Notes under the pieces: model-generated
What the model was told of the DNA's origin: nothing
What the model saw: the letters and a program-made list of their open reading frames with translations, nothing else
The model's database searches: none
Assembly (NCBI RefSeq): GCF_000341285.1
Contig: NW_005178470.1
Coordinates: 1-64,000 of the forward strand
Direction of reading: 5' to 3'
Source: Galdieria sulphuraria
Taxonomy: Eukaryota > Rhodophyta > Bangiophyceae > Galdieriales > Galdieriaceae
DNA: 64,000 nt
Position numbers and translations under genes: made by a program
Shown: piece after piece, positions 1 to 9,344 of the stretch
Position numbering within the stretch: position 1 is the stretch's first letter
Layout: the number at the start of each line of letters is the position of its first letter

Positions 1-1910
1 GTTCCTGAAGCATAGTTCGCCCAAACTCGGCCACTCTTCTCGCAATGTCAGAGTTTTTAAAGTCATAAAGAGATCCGGCAGAAAAAGGTTCGCCCACGAC
101 AAAAGCGGCAGAACAGTGTGCATCAAGCATACTTTTGCTTTCATCCCCCGTTAGAAAACCAAGTCTCTTCGAGTATCTAAAGTTACTTCGTTCAATATAT
201 TATTACAATGTTTGGATACTTAACTTACTCAATAACACCCTCCTTATCTTTCTCGGAACACGCCCACACCATTTTCAGATAAAGATCCACAAATTCTTTC
301 GGATATTCTCTACTCGCGCCAAAATCTAACAAGTAAAGTTTTTGTTCTTTTGGATGATACAAAAAATTACTAAAGTTAGGGTCGGTTTGCATGAAACGGA
401 AAACAAAAAGCTCCTTCAAAGTCAACTCTAAAATAAGACTGGCTACGCGATTTCTAACAGATTGATCTTCCGCAGCAACCATGTCAACGGGTATGGCATC
501 CTTCACCAGTTGTGTGGTCAACACCGCTTTGGTAGAAAGTTCAGGGACAACAAAAGGAACAACGATTGATGGATGCCCAGACAGGAGTTGACCCATTCGT
601 TGTTGATGAATTGCTTCCAAACGATAGTCACACTCTTTTTTCAACTCCTCTTTTGCAACTTGCAATGCTTCATCTATATACATTCCACGGGGTAACATAT
701 TAAGATATTTCAACAGTCGTTTTAAATTTTCTAAATCAGAGTCAATGCTTTTAGCGACTCCTGGATACTGAATTTTCATAGCAATAGAGACACCATCCAT
801 CGTCATGGCTCGATGAACTTGGCCAATACTTGCGGCGGCTATCGGAACCCAAACGAACTGCGTGACACGCTGAGACCAATGTGTTCCAAGTTCGGTCTCT
901 AAAACTCCTAGAAGCTGATTTCGTGGCATTATATCCGCATTATGCCTGGCTCTCTCCAGTGCATGCAATAACTGCGGAGGTAATAGTTTGTCATCTTGAA
1001 TACTTAACATTTGTCCGAGCTTTAACGCAGCTCCTCTCATTCGGCATAAGGTTGCTGCAAGACGACTGGTATTTGCTTCAGAGAGAAGGAGACTATAGGA
1101 TGACGGCTTCGAATTGTTGGCAGAGTTCTCTTCAGAGCTTCCATTCGTTTTTATAAAAAATCTCTTCGTTGCTTCGGAAGCCGCACCCCAAACTAATCCC
1201 ATGCCAAGAGTTCCAAAACCAAGAAACCTCGAAATTGGAGAAGCCGGAACTGCTCTTTCTCTAGGAGGACTTTTCCAAAATTTCAACTGCGAAGAAGATT
1301 CTGTGTCCGTGCTTTCAACTGACGAGGCTAAATTCACTTCGGGTTGTAAGTTTTCTTTTGGAACGGAGAAGGAATCTTTAGTCACCCATTTTTCACTTTC
1401 TTTCCAACCCAGGTCATCAAAATCCTTCCGTTGCTCTGGAAATTCTGCTTCTCCAAATGATTTTACAAGTGGCTTACTCTGTTGGTGTGAATCAACCTCA
1501 CCAATAATGGGCTTTGAATTGTTGGACAAATCTCCAGTGTTCCATTCATCCAATCTATCAAAATCGTTTCTACTTGGGTCTGTCAAAACTCCGTTTACCT
1601 TGTTTCCAGAACTCTGGTCACTTTCTCCCTTGTTCGTTAAAGCCACTTCCTGCTCTACTTCCACCACCTGAAGCACGTCTTGTTCACATACAGTTACACT
1701 GGGAAGTGGAAACTTGTTTTGCCACGATAAACCTTGCATTTCTTGCACTACTTTAAAAACCCCTCTAGCTATATTCAAAATACTGTACAACTTCACTTCC
1801 ATGTTCTCAAACAACGCGTACCGACACTTTCCAACAAACGTACACCGTACGATGCCAATTGGTAGTTTCTCATTTGGTGGATGAAGATGATGATAGGATT
1901 CGTGTGTCAT
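1..1910 (-). CDS. COQ8: COQ8/ADCK-type atypical kinase (partial, runs off left edge)
   Basis: ABC1/UbiB-family atypical kinase, the class that supports ubiquinone synthesis in mitochondria. Visible family marks are the KxGQ motif (LKLGQMLS, about residue 299), the alanine-rich loop AAASIGQVH that replaces the usual glycine loop, the metal-binding LLDFGASREY segment, and after an intron the stretch reading GFLTGDES. The intron at 177-228 (52 bases) joins ...KEGVIE to YSKRLGF; the C-terminus lies beyond base 1. The first ATG is at 1910, overlapping the start of the divergent gene at 1881 by 30 bases; an in-frame ATG at 1802 would remove that overlap. Residues 40-210 are poorly conserved, Ser/Glu-rich, and probably a leader plus linker. 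The family call is firm; mitochondrial rather than plastid ABC1K membership is inferred from the C-terminal segment. Confidence 0.9.
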
Positions 1911-2376
1911 CAAAGAGGCACATGTTGCAAAGTTGTCCGAATAAACTTAAGAAACTGTCAAATTAGCAAGAACAAGAGCGCATCTATCTCAAGACGTGGA
2001 TTCTTGGCTTTACTCCGACCGTCTCTGTTTTTGATTTGGTGGTTTGTTAGAAAACCTGTGTCTGCTGAACCTTTGGTTTCAGACGCTGTATGTAGTTTCT
2101 GTAACGGAAAGGTAATCAAATATCTTTCCAGTGAGTCCTTTTTCACATACGTCATAGGGCCAAGTGGTGTGTGACATGTGTGAAGGAACTGGATTTTGGA
2201 AAGCAATAACTCCCACTCGCAATCAGTACTACAAAGGAGTCAGTTGTCCACAGTGTTCTGGTAGCGGTTATTTGACCTGTCCAGTTTGCCTTGGAACAGG
2301 GTTAGGCGAAGTCAAGGGTTTGCTTCGACGCGATAAAAAATTGGGTTCCGGCAAAGGCCTCTTCGGTATAGAGTAA
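1881..2376 (+). CDS. Lumenal DnaJ-type zinc-finger protein, PSA2-like
   Basis: Two exons, 1881-2111 and 2158-2376, with a 46-base phase-0 intron, give 149 residues. Four CxxCxGxG-type motifs follow one another (CSFCNGKG, CDMCEGTG, CPQCSGSG, CPVCLGTG), the zinc-finger module of DnaJ proteins, without a J domain. The N-terminus is basic, then shows SRRGFLALL, a hydrophobic stretch and PVSA before the mature part. This fits a bipartite transit peptide with a twin-arginine (Tat) thylakoid signal. Plant PSA2, a lumenal protein of this class, is needed to accumulate photosystem I, so a thiol-handling role in photosystem biogenesis is inferred. BSD2-type stromal proteins share the same zinc module and are the main alternative. 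The start is the first of several close ATGs and overlaps the divergent COQ8 start. Confidence 0.75.
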
Positions 2377-2486
2377 CCAGATGAGATTCCAAACTATAAA
2401 AAAGTTATACTGGCATAACGTAAACCTTGTTGTATGCTAGTTTCTCCTCTAAACTTGTAAACGTGAAGTAGAGAAGAGACCATTTC

Positions 2487-3494
2487 TCAACTCGACTTTC
2501 TGGTTAAACCTGGAATACTCGAAGGACTTTTCGAGATTTGTAAAGATACTAGAGAAGGTAACGTTCTGGTTGGAAAATGTGAATTTTTCTGAAGAGTTTC
2601 GGTTCCTTTCGCGTTTTCTGGTTTCGTTGCTAAACTCCAGTCATATTGTTCTTCCGTTGAACCTTGACTTGTTTCACTGTTCGTCTCCAAGTTTCTAGAC
2701 GTCTTTGTATGCCTCTTAGAAGCATCCTTATCACCCACTCGGCCTTTTCTAGCTTTCGAAGACTTTCTCTCGCTTTCGTCGTCAGAAAAATCTTGAAGCT
2801 CGATGGGAATTTCTTCGTCATTGTACCAGGAAGCATCTGAGCCTTTCATATACGCACTATTTGTATCCACAAAACGTGAATATTCTACAACGAAAAATAC
2901 AGACTTCCCTACGCTGTGTAGAGGAGTTTTCAAAAGTTCCCACATAAAACCAGCCATGCATACCATTCTTTTAACTTCTCACTGTCTGTTCGCACAAGAA
3001 TGCTGTAACAAGGTTGCTTAACCGGTCCAAATACATCAAAAACTCGTCCCACTGGATTTCTATCCTCAAACACAATTAAGGATCCAATGTCGAGTACAGG
3101 TTCTGCTTCAAAAGACTCAATTACTAAAAAAGACTCCACAAACGTACTAAGACGACCTTGACACCACTCGTAAGTGAGGACTAATTAATCGTAAACCTGA
3201 AGACCTACCGACACGTCGTATCTCAAAGTCAGGAGTTATAAGAGGAAAAGTTTCTTCTACAAAAGGAAGTTCTTCGGGAAGCAACTCGTTTTTTGTTTTG
3301 GGTAGAGCCTCGTTCAATTCCTCGTTATCCTCCAAAAGACTGAAATGCGAGAACACTTTAGTTCCCTGTAATATGTTTTCGAGTTCGCTAAGGGAAGAGT
3401 CCGAACTGCTGCTTAACGACTTGGCATCTTCAAAATTGTCAATTACTATAGCTTCGGCTTGATTAGCAGGAGTTGACTCTGTTTCTTCCGACAT
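2487..3494 (-). CDS. NAF1: NAF1, H/ACA snoRNP assembly factor
   Basis: Gar1/Naf1-domain protein that loads onto Cbf5/dyskerin and is later exchanged for Gar1 during H/ACA RNP assembly in the nucleus. The core shows LDIGSLIVFEDRNPVGRV followed by FDVFGPVKQP, then VGKSVFFV, and after it the Naf1-specific KGSDASWYNDEE and DFSDDESE stretch. The acidic Ser-rich N-terminus (DNFEDAKSLSSSSDSSLS) and basic Ser-rich C-terminus are also usual. Exons are 3494-3209, 3123-2964 and 2913-2487, giving 290 residues. The first intron is taken as 85 bases because of a strong polypyrimidine acceptor; a 28-base alternative is also in frame. The second intron is 50 bases. The true ATG at 3494 is preferred to an in-frame GTG at 3524. 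It faces DUS3, with 89 bases between start codons. Confidence 0.9.
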
Positions 3495-3583
3495 CGACTG
3501 AAAGCAACAGTCTGTTGCAGACACAGCGAGTTATCGTCCCCACTAAAGGAAGAATTCCTATAATTATCTGTCCCTGTCGAAGA

Positions 3584-5446
3584 ATGGGAAACACGTTAGC
3601 TTTGGATCTTGTTCAGCAATGTGAAAATATAGTCAGTAGTACAGAAGGATTGTCTGAAGCAAATGAAACGCAACAGGAAACGAATCACTGTGAAGACAAG
3701 AGACTTTTAGCTGAAGAGGATTACGAGGATCAAAGAGAAAGAAAGGTGAGACGCCTTGATTCCAACGAGCAAGTTGTTACTACACAAGTTGATTTCGAAG
3801 CTGATTTAAGCCACTATGAGGTATCAGATATATGGTCAAAGAGTGCCGAAGAGCGACTTGAATCAGGTGACGCTCCTGTGTTTCCTGACCATTTATGTTA
3901 TACTTTGAAGACAGAAGAAGGTTCTACACTGGTTATCAACAGAGAACGAAGGCTTGTTTTCTACGACCGATGTTTATCGGGATCTTTTCCTTATCCAGAC
4001 AAAGCAATTTTAGATGGCGCGAGCTTGAAGCCAAGGTCTTTTCACTTTGATATTAATGAGGAACGGAATTATCTCTCGAAGGAGTTGCAGAGATGCCTTC
4101 GTAAAAGGCAGTACTATTTCGATTTTGCAGAGAGAGACCGACAAAGTCTCTTACGCGAAGGCTGCAGTTTTCGGGACTCGAGAAACATAGACTTGGAAGG
4201 GAAGCTTTATTTGGCGCCACTTACCACTTTGGGGAATCTACCCTTTCGTAGAATCTGCAAACATTATGGAGCTGATATTACTTGTGGAGAAATGGCTTTA
4301 TCTGCTAACCTCTTACAGGGCCAACAGTCAGAGTGGGCTTTATTGCGTCGTCATAGAGAAGAAGACTTGTTTGGTATACAGATAGCGGGTTCGAAGCCAG
4401 AAATAATGGCTCGTGCTGCACAACTTACTAGTAAAGAGTGTGACATAGATTTTATTGATATTAATGCCGGTTGTCCTATTGAACTCCTATGCAAAAAGGT
4501 GAGGTAAATTTTGAACGAATTGCTTGTCGAGTAGATTGTACTTACATGGTTAGGGTGGTGGATGTGAACTTTTAAGGCAACCAGAGAAACTTGGTCGAAT
4601 TATGTCATCCATGGTTCAAGTTGTAGACAAACCAGTTTTTGCAAAGGTACTTCATTCTAAGAGACTTTTATTCAATCTATTTCACTAGCTTTAGATTCGA
4701 CTAGGTATTTCACAAGATCATCTGAATGCTTTGAAGACCATTCAAATATTAAATGATGCTGGTGCTTCAGCCGTCACAATCCATGGCAGAACAAAACTGC
4801 AACGATACTCCAAGAAGGCCGACTGGGAGTATCTTTACGAATGTGCTCAACTGGGTAAAGAAATGTCTCTACCAATTATTGGAAATGGTGATATATACAC
4901 ATATGAAGATATTGTGCATTTGAATCCTTACTCAACAAGAGCCGAAAATAGTAGTCCTTTCGCACCATTTTCTGCAGTAATGATAGGAAGAGGAGCACTA
5001 ATAAAGCCTTGGATATTCACAGAATTGAAGGAACAACGTCATTGGGACATAAGTGCAAGCGAAAGATTAGAAATTATACAGACTTTTGCCAAATATGGCC
5101 TTGATCACTGGGGCGCTGACAAGAAAGGTGTAGAAAGAACTCGAAAGTTTCTACTGGAATGGCTCTCGTTCCTTCACCGGTACGCTGCTTTTCTAGTTGA
5201 ACATAATTTCTGACTTTCCCTTTAAGATACATTCCTGTTGGACTTTTGGAAAGATTACCTCCCAAATTGACCTGGCGTAATCCTGCGTTTGTTGGAAGAA
5301 GCGACCTTGAAACTCTTCTAGGATCACCTTACTCAAAAGACTGGATTAAGCTGAGTGAGATGCTTCTGGGTACTGTTCCTCAAGGTTTTACTTTCGTACC
5401 CAAGCACAAGTCATACTCTTGGCAAACTTCAGACAATAGCACTTAG
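3584..5446 (+). CDS. DUS3: tRNA-dihydrouridine synthase DUS3
   Basis: FMN-dependent enzyme that reduces a variable-loop uridine of cytosolic tRNA. The TIM-barrel starts at about residue 210 with [19 protein letters not shown] and continues with [19 protein letters not shown], carrying the family's conserved cysteine. It goes on through [27 protein letters not shown] and [13 protein letters not shown]. Four exons (3584-4498, 4554-4646, 4695-5179, 5227-5446; introns 55, 48 and 47 bases) give 570 residues. The N-terminal 200 residues hold no CCCH zinc fingers, which animal and yeast Dus3 have; they are acidic and otherwise unlike anything recognised. The PLTTxGNLPFR signature separates it from DUS1, DUS2 and DUS4. 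Confidence 0.92.
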
Positions 5447-5531
5447 CCTTATAATGCAATGAAACAGTGGTGTGCTTGCTAGCAACCAACCTGCCAACAT
5501 GAATAAGTAACCGGTTACTTAAAATGACTTG

Positions 5532-6527
5532 TCAAATATTGTCTTTGGAAATTGTGCCGTAAAGGTGTATAGCGACGCCATCGCGTGAATATTCTTCCTC
5601 AGTAGCATATGCTAAGAGATGTCTTGAAGGGTGCCACGCAACCACATTCGTTGCTCCTTTGACTCCAAGTGCATATGTTTGTCGACCATTCAGAATATCT
5701 GAAATATCAATTACACTATCTTCCGAACCTGCGGCAATAAACTGACCATCATGAGAGAAGCTTATTGTTCTAATTGGATATTCAAGACGATCGACCGTCC
5801 AAGTACAAAGCATATATTCTGTTTCCCATAAACTAATAATGGAATCTGCCCCTCCCAAAGCGAAATAACGTCCACTGCGATCAAACTCAAGACAATAACA
5901 ACGGTCCGCATGAACTTGCAATCGCAGTTGTTGCTCCATTGTCGGCCAACGAAAAACCAAAACTTCTTTACCCAGAGTCATGAAAAAGAAAGGACCTGAA
6001 GGACTCCACTTGAACTCGTTCACTTCTTCAGCGAACTGAAAACGCTCAAAAAAATCAAATTTGCGAACATCTATGAAACTCAAATTGTCGTCCTTGTCAC
6101 CAACAGCACAATACACTCCGTCCTGGGACCACGCCAAATTGATATTTTCTCCTTGCGTTTCCACAGAAGCTACCGGCTCACTGTTCCTCGCTCTCAAATC
6201 CCAGAAAAGTACTTTATGATCCAAGGATGCTGACACAAAAAAGACATTTGCGGTAGGATCCCACTTGAGTTGTTCAATCGAGCTTGTATGCCCTTCAAGC
6301 TCTGCTTTTTGCTGCAGCTTTTCGACGTCCCAAATTCTAGCAACACAATCAACTCCACCAGAGCCCAGTAGGCCTCCCTTAGGATTCCAAGAAAGACAGT
6401 GGACCTTTACAATGGTGAGAACACATAATGAAAAGCTAAGACTTCAAAGTACCTTTCTAGTATGACCAACTAGTTCTGCAGTGCTTGCCTTGCTAAAAAT
6501 CTTAGATGAAGCATTAGTCGTCAACAT
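5532..6527 (-). CDS. THOC3: THO complex subunit 3 (WD40 protein)
   Basis: Seven-bladed WD40 protein of the THO/TREX complex, which couples transcription to mRNA export in the nucleus. The blades read from GHTRKVHCLSWNP through GSGGVDCVARIWD, SASLDHKVLFWDLR and ALGGADSIISLWE. The THOC3-specific stretch VDRLEYPIRTISFSHDGQF and AWHPSRHLLAYA near the C-terminus separates it from other WD40 proteins. Two exons, 6527-6453 and 6404-5532, with a 48-base phase-0 intron after the first 25 residues, give 315 residues, close to the usual family length. It ends 85 bases from the convergent DUS3 stop. Confidence 0.88.
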
Positions 6528-7079
6528 TTTGCGGGCTGGAAACAATTTTCAATAGTTTTGCATTTTGTTGTTGACTACATGTCTACCTTAACGTTCTTCA
6601 TATTCAAACAACTTGCAATGAAAACTATCTAGGTTTTTTATTGTGGGAGGCAAATAAATTTCTCTTTATAGCGCCGAAAACAAACCACTATGAACATTCT
6701 CCATCAAACCTTTCGAAGATCCATTGCAAAAAAAAGATAAGCTATAAAAGCTCATGGGTCATGGGTGACATTTTCAGTCCAATCTCTGCAATTGTTAGTT
6801 AAGAATCTCTTTCTTTTGTAGAATATTTCATCATTGTCTATATATATTCAGTTTCTGAACAACTTTCAAAGATTCAGTGGTCAATCCCTGACTTGAAAGA
6901 AATACTCTACATTCTTGACATATGTAATAGGAACATCTTAAGCATTATCCATTGTCCATTTACCGCATTAAGCGACATTCGAAAGGACAACCAATTGGAG
7001 CATTATTTCAGCACGAGTGTGTAGAGTTGCAAGAGCGTCTTTTCTGTCCTGTTGGTGACTACTTTCAAGTCTTAAAGCT
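6528..7079. other. 552-base divergent intergenic region
   Basis: Lies between the start of THOC3 (minus) and the start of the small gene at 7080 (plus). It is A+T-rich with several homopolymer A and T runs. No open frame, RNA gene or repeat was recognised; it probably holds the promoters of both genes. Confidence 0.4.
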
Positions 7080-7475
7080 ATGAAAGTACCAAGAATTTCT
7101 ATATTGAATTTGGATGAAATTAAAGCTGCACAAGAGAGGCTTCCTTGGGAGTTTCGTCGTCGTGAAGTAGATGGAAAGCTCGTGGATCCCCCTGTTCCAG
7201 AGAGAAAGATTCGAGAGTTGAGGGAACAAACAATACAAGCAGGTTTACAGTGGCCTTTTGAAATACCAGAAAAAAAGATTGTAGTTAATGTTCCCTTTAA
7301 AGGGCGTCTTCGTGAACGTAAGGCTCCGGAAAGGAAGGCCGAAATCGAAGAAAACTTGAAACAGATGCCCAAGTTGATTGAAAACTATAGAAAGAATCGC
7401 ACAAAGAGAAAGAAAACAGCATTGGCACAGTATTTGAAGGAAACTATGTCCAAGGAAACCTTAAATACGGAGTAA
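7080..7475 (+). CDS. Small basic protein, possibly mitoribosomal mL59-like
   Basis: Single exon, 131 residues, strongly basic. It begins MKVPRISILNLDEIKAAQ, has a Pro-rich middle (VDPPVPERKIREL; GLQWPFEIPEKK) and ends with a long charged helix (APERKAEIEENLKQMPKLIE, then YRKNRTKRKK). The pattern of a short N-terminal part, a WP-containing middle and a helix with K-x3-M-x2-L/I-x2-Y-R resembles mitochondrial large-subunit protein mL59 as known in fungi. That is a resemblance by eye only. Other mitoribosomal small proteins or an RNA-binding accessory protein remain possible. It has no clear cleavable presequence. Confidence 0.4.
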   Translation: MKVPRISILNLDEIKAAQERLPWEFRRREVDGKLVDPPVPERKIRELREQTIQAGLQWPFEIPEKKIVVNVPFKGRLRERKAPERKAEIEENLKQMPKLIENYRKNRTKRKKTALAQYLKETMSKETLNTE

Positions 7476-7680
7476 TGTGGTCTTGAAAGGATTTTGTGTT
7501 ACAGAAAAAGAGAGATAGCGTATAACTGCTGAGTGAAATGTGTGACAGATGCTACTAGACTTTTCCAAAACGCATTGTATGGCAAACTCTGTGTTTTGTG
7601 TAATCGTAAATAAAAGTATATTTTTATTGTAGACTTCCAAACTCGATGAAAATCCTTAACTATGAAAAGAACGTGGGTTG

Positions 7681-9153
7681 ATGGGTTTGATCAAGATGCG
7701 CCCAGTGCCTGTTTTTCTGATATGGATATTATTGCTTGTTACGCAGGAAACTTGCGGAATAAGCAAAGTTAGAGGAGCTGATCCCCAAAAATTGCACCTC
7801 TATGAAAATAAGGAAGGATTCTTTCATTGCTTGAATAGCTCTCAGAAGGTTCCTTATAGTAGTTTGAACGACGATTTTTGTGACTGCGACGATGGAACTG
7901 ATGAACCTGGTACTGCTGCTTGTGACGGATCCACTTTCTATTGTGAGAATATTGGGTATGTGCCTGTGAATATACTTTCTTCTCAGGTGAACGACGGTAT
8001 ATGTGATTGTTGTGATGGTTCGGACGAGTGGCTTGGTTATGTTGATTGTCCCAATCGCTGTGTACAAAACGGCAAAGAAAGAATAGAGCAAATGTTGGCT
8101 GAAGTAAAAATTATTAAACAAGGCTTGAAGAAACGGGAAGAGTTGAAAAGTCTTTCTTCTTTAAGATTCTCTGAACTTGTAAACAAAACGAAACTCCTAC
8201 AGGTTTCCATACACGAAGCGGAAGTGTTAGAAAGGAAAGCTAAAAAGGAGCTTCATTGGCTCGAACACGTACTCAGAGTTATAGAGGCACGAGATATTGT
8301 AGCTAATGCGTCAGTAGGAAACTTAAGCTCACATAGTAGTGGAGACGTTGTTACAACTAACGAGGAATCAAGCAATGACTTGGGGAGAACGCATAGTTTG
8401 CAGAATGAAGATGATGAACTGAATGTTAATTCTGAGAAGACTTCCGACGAGGTATATAAGAGTACGATGCGGTCAGACTTTGTTTTGGAAACTTGTCAGA
8501 ACATATCCAAAGTCTACACCTCTTCGCATATGCTACTACGTTTACAAAAGCTCTTCTTCGATTTTTTGAGCAAATTTCCAGTTTTATCGAACTTCTTTAA
8601 AGGAAGTCAAAGAAAGATAGATACGGAAGTTTTAAAACTATGCATAAGCAACTTAAAAGAGCACTTGGAAACCCTTCGTTCAGAATTGGAGAAGAATCGA
8701 ACAGAACTGGAACGCGTTCAACAGTATTTTAGTTCTGACTATGGTCCAGAAAATGTGTTTTTGGCATTGAGGGATATTTGTTTAGAGGTCGATAGCCAAG
8801 GCTATCATTACAAGCTTTGTCTGCTTTCACATGTCACTCAGGATAGCATCAACTTAGGAAAATTTAGCCAGTGGGATTCTAATTACACGAAGATGATCTT
8901 TTCGGACGGAACTCCTTGTTGGAATGGACCAGCCCGCTCCACAGTAGTGAATTTGTTATGTGGCGTAAATGAAACTATTCTCAAAGTTTCTGAACCTTCC
9001 AAGTGCCAATACCACTTTTGGATGACAACTTGTGCGGTCTGCTCCGTTCATGAAATGAAGAAACTACGAGATGAAGCAAACATAATCTTGTCCAATCTCA
9101 ACTTAACTAAAGGTCAGAAGTCAAATATGGCTCATAAACATGATGAACTATGA
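7681..9153 (+). CDS. PRKCSH: Glucosidase II beta subunit (ER)
   Basis: Non-catalytic beta subunit that holds glucosidase II in the ER and presents N-glycans for glucose trimming. It has a signal peptide (about residues 1-27, hydrophobic core VPVFLIWILLLV) and a Cys/Asp-rich LDLa-like N-domain with DDFCDCDDGTDEPGTAAC and DGICDCCDGSDEW. A charged coiled coil covers about 135-340, and the PRKCSH lectin-like domain from about 355 carries YGPENVFLALRDICL, GTPCWNGPARST and CQYHFWMTTCAVC. The chain ends HDEL, the ER-retrieval signal. It is intronless, 490 residues, with several N-x-S/T sites (NVSG-like and NLT). The ATG at 7681 is used rather than the TTG just before it. Confidence 0.93.
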   Translation: MGLIKMRPVPVFLIWILLLVTQETCGISKVRGADPQKLHLYENKEGFFHCLNSSQKVPYSSLNDDFCDCDDGTDEPGTAACDGSTFYCENIGYVPVNILSSQVNDGICDCCDGSDEWLGYVDCPNRCVQNGKERIEQMLAEVKIIKQGLKKREELKSLSSLRFSELVNKTKLLQVSIHEAEVLERKAKKELHWLEHVLRVIEARDIVANASVGNLSSHSSGDVVTTNEESSNDLGRTHSLQNEDDELNVNSEKTSDEVYKSTMRSDFVLETCQNISKVYTSSHMLLRLQKLFFDFLSKFPVLSNFFKGSQRKIDTEVLKLCISNLKEHLETLRSELEKNRTELERVQQYFSSDYGPENVFLALRDICLEVDSQGYHYKLCLLSHVTQDSINLGKFSQWDSNYTKMIFSDGTPCWNGPARSTVVNLLCGVNETILKVSEPSKCQYHFWMTTCAVCSVHEMKKLRDEANIILSNLNLTKGQKSNMAHKHDEL

Positions 9154-9344
9154 TATATTCTCCGTCATTTTTCGAATACTTTAAGGAACATTCCAAAAAT
9201 TGATTTGACAAGCGAACTTGCTGTACTTAAAGAATATGATTCTCTATGTCAACAATTTTTATTCGTAAAATTTTGCCTGTCATGCAAACAAACATTTAGA
9301 CTTTACGCTTTCCGTCTTTTATGTTACTCATGAAATAAAATGAT

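Noticed and set aside
3181-3208. A 28-base intron in NAF1
   Set aside because: It keeps the frame, but it is far below the local size range; an 85-base intron with a strong TTTTTTAG acceptor also fits and preserves the conserved core.
3473-3583. Upstream in-frame TTG and GTG starts (for example DUS3 3473, NAF1 3524, alpha-SNAP 19890, kinase 33127)
   Set aside because: Nuclear genes rarely use them, and each has a good ATG shortly downstream before the conserved region.
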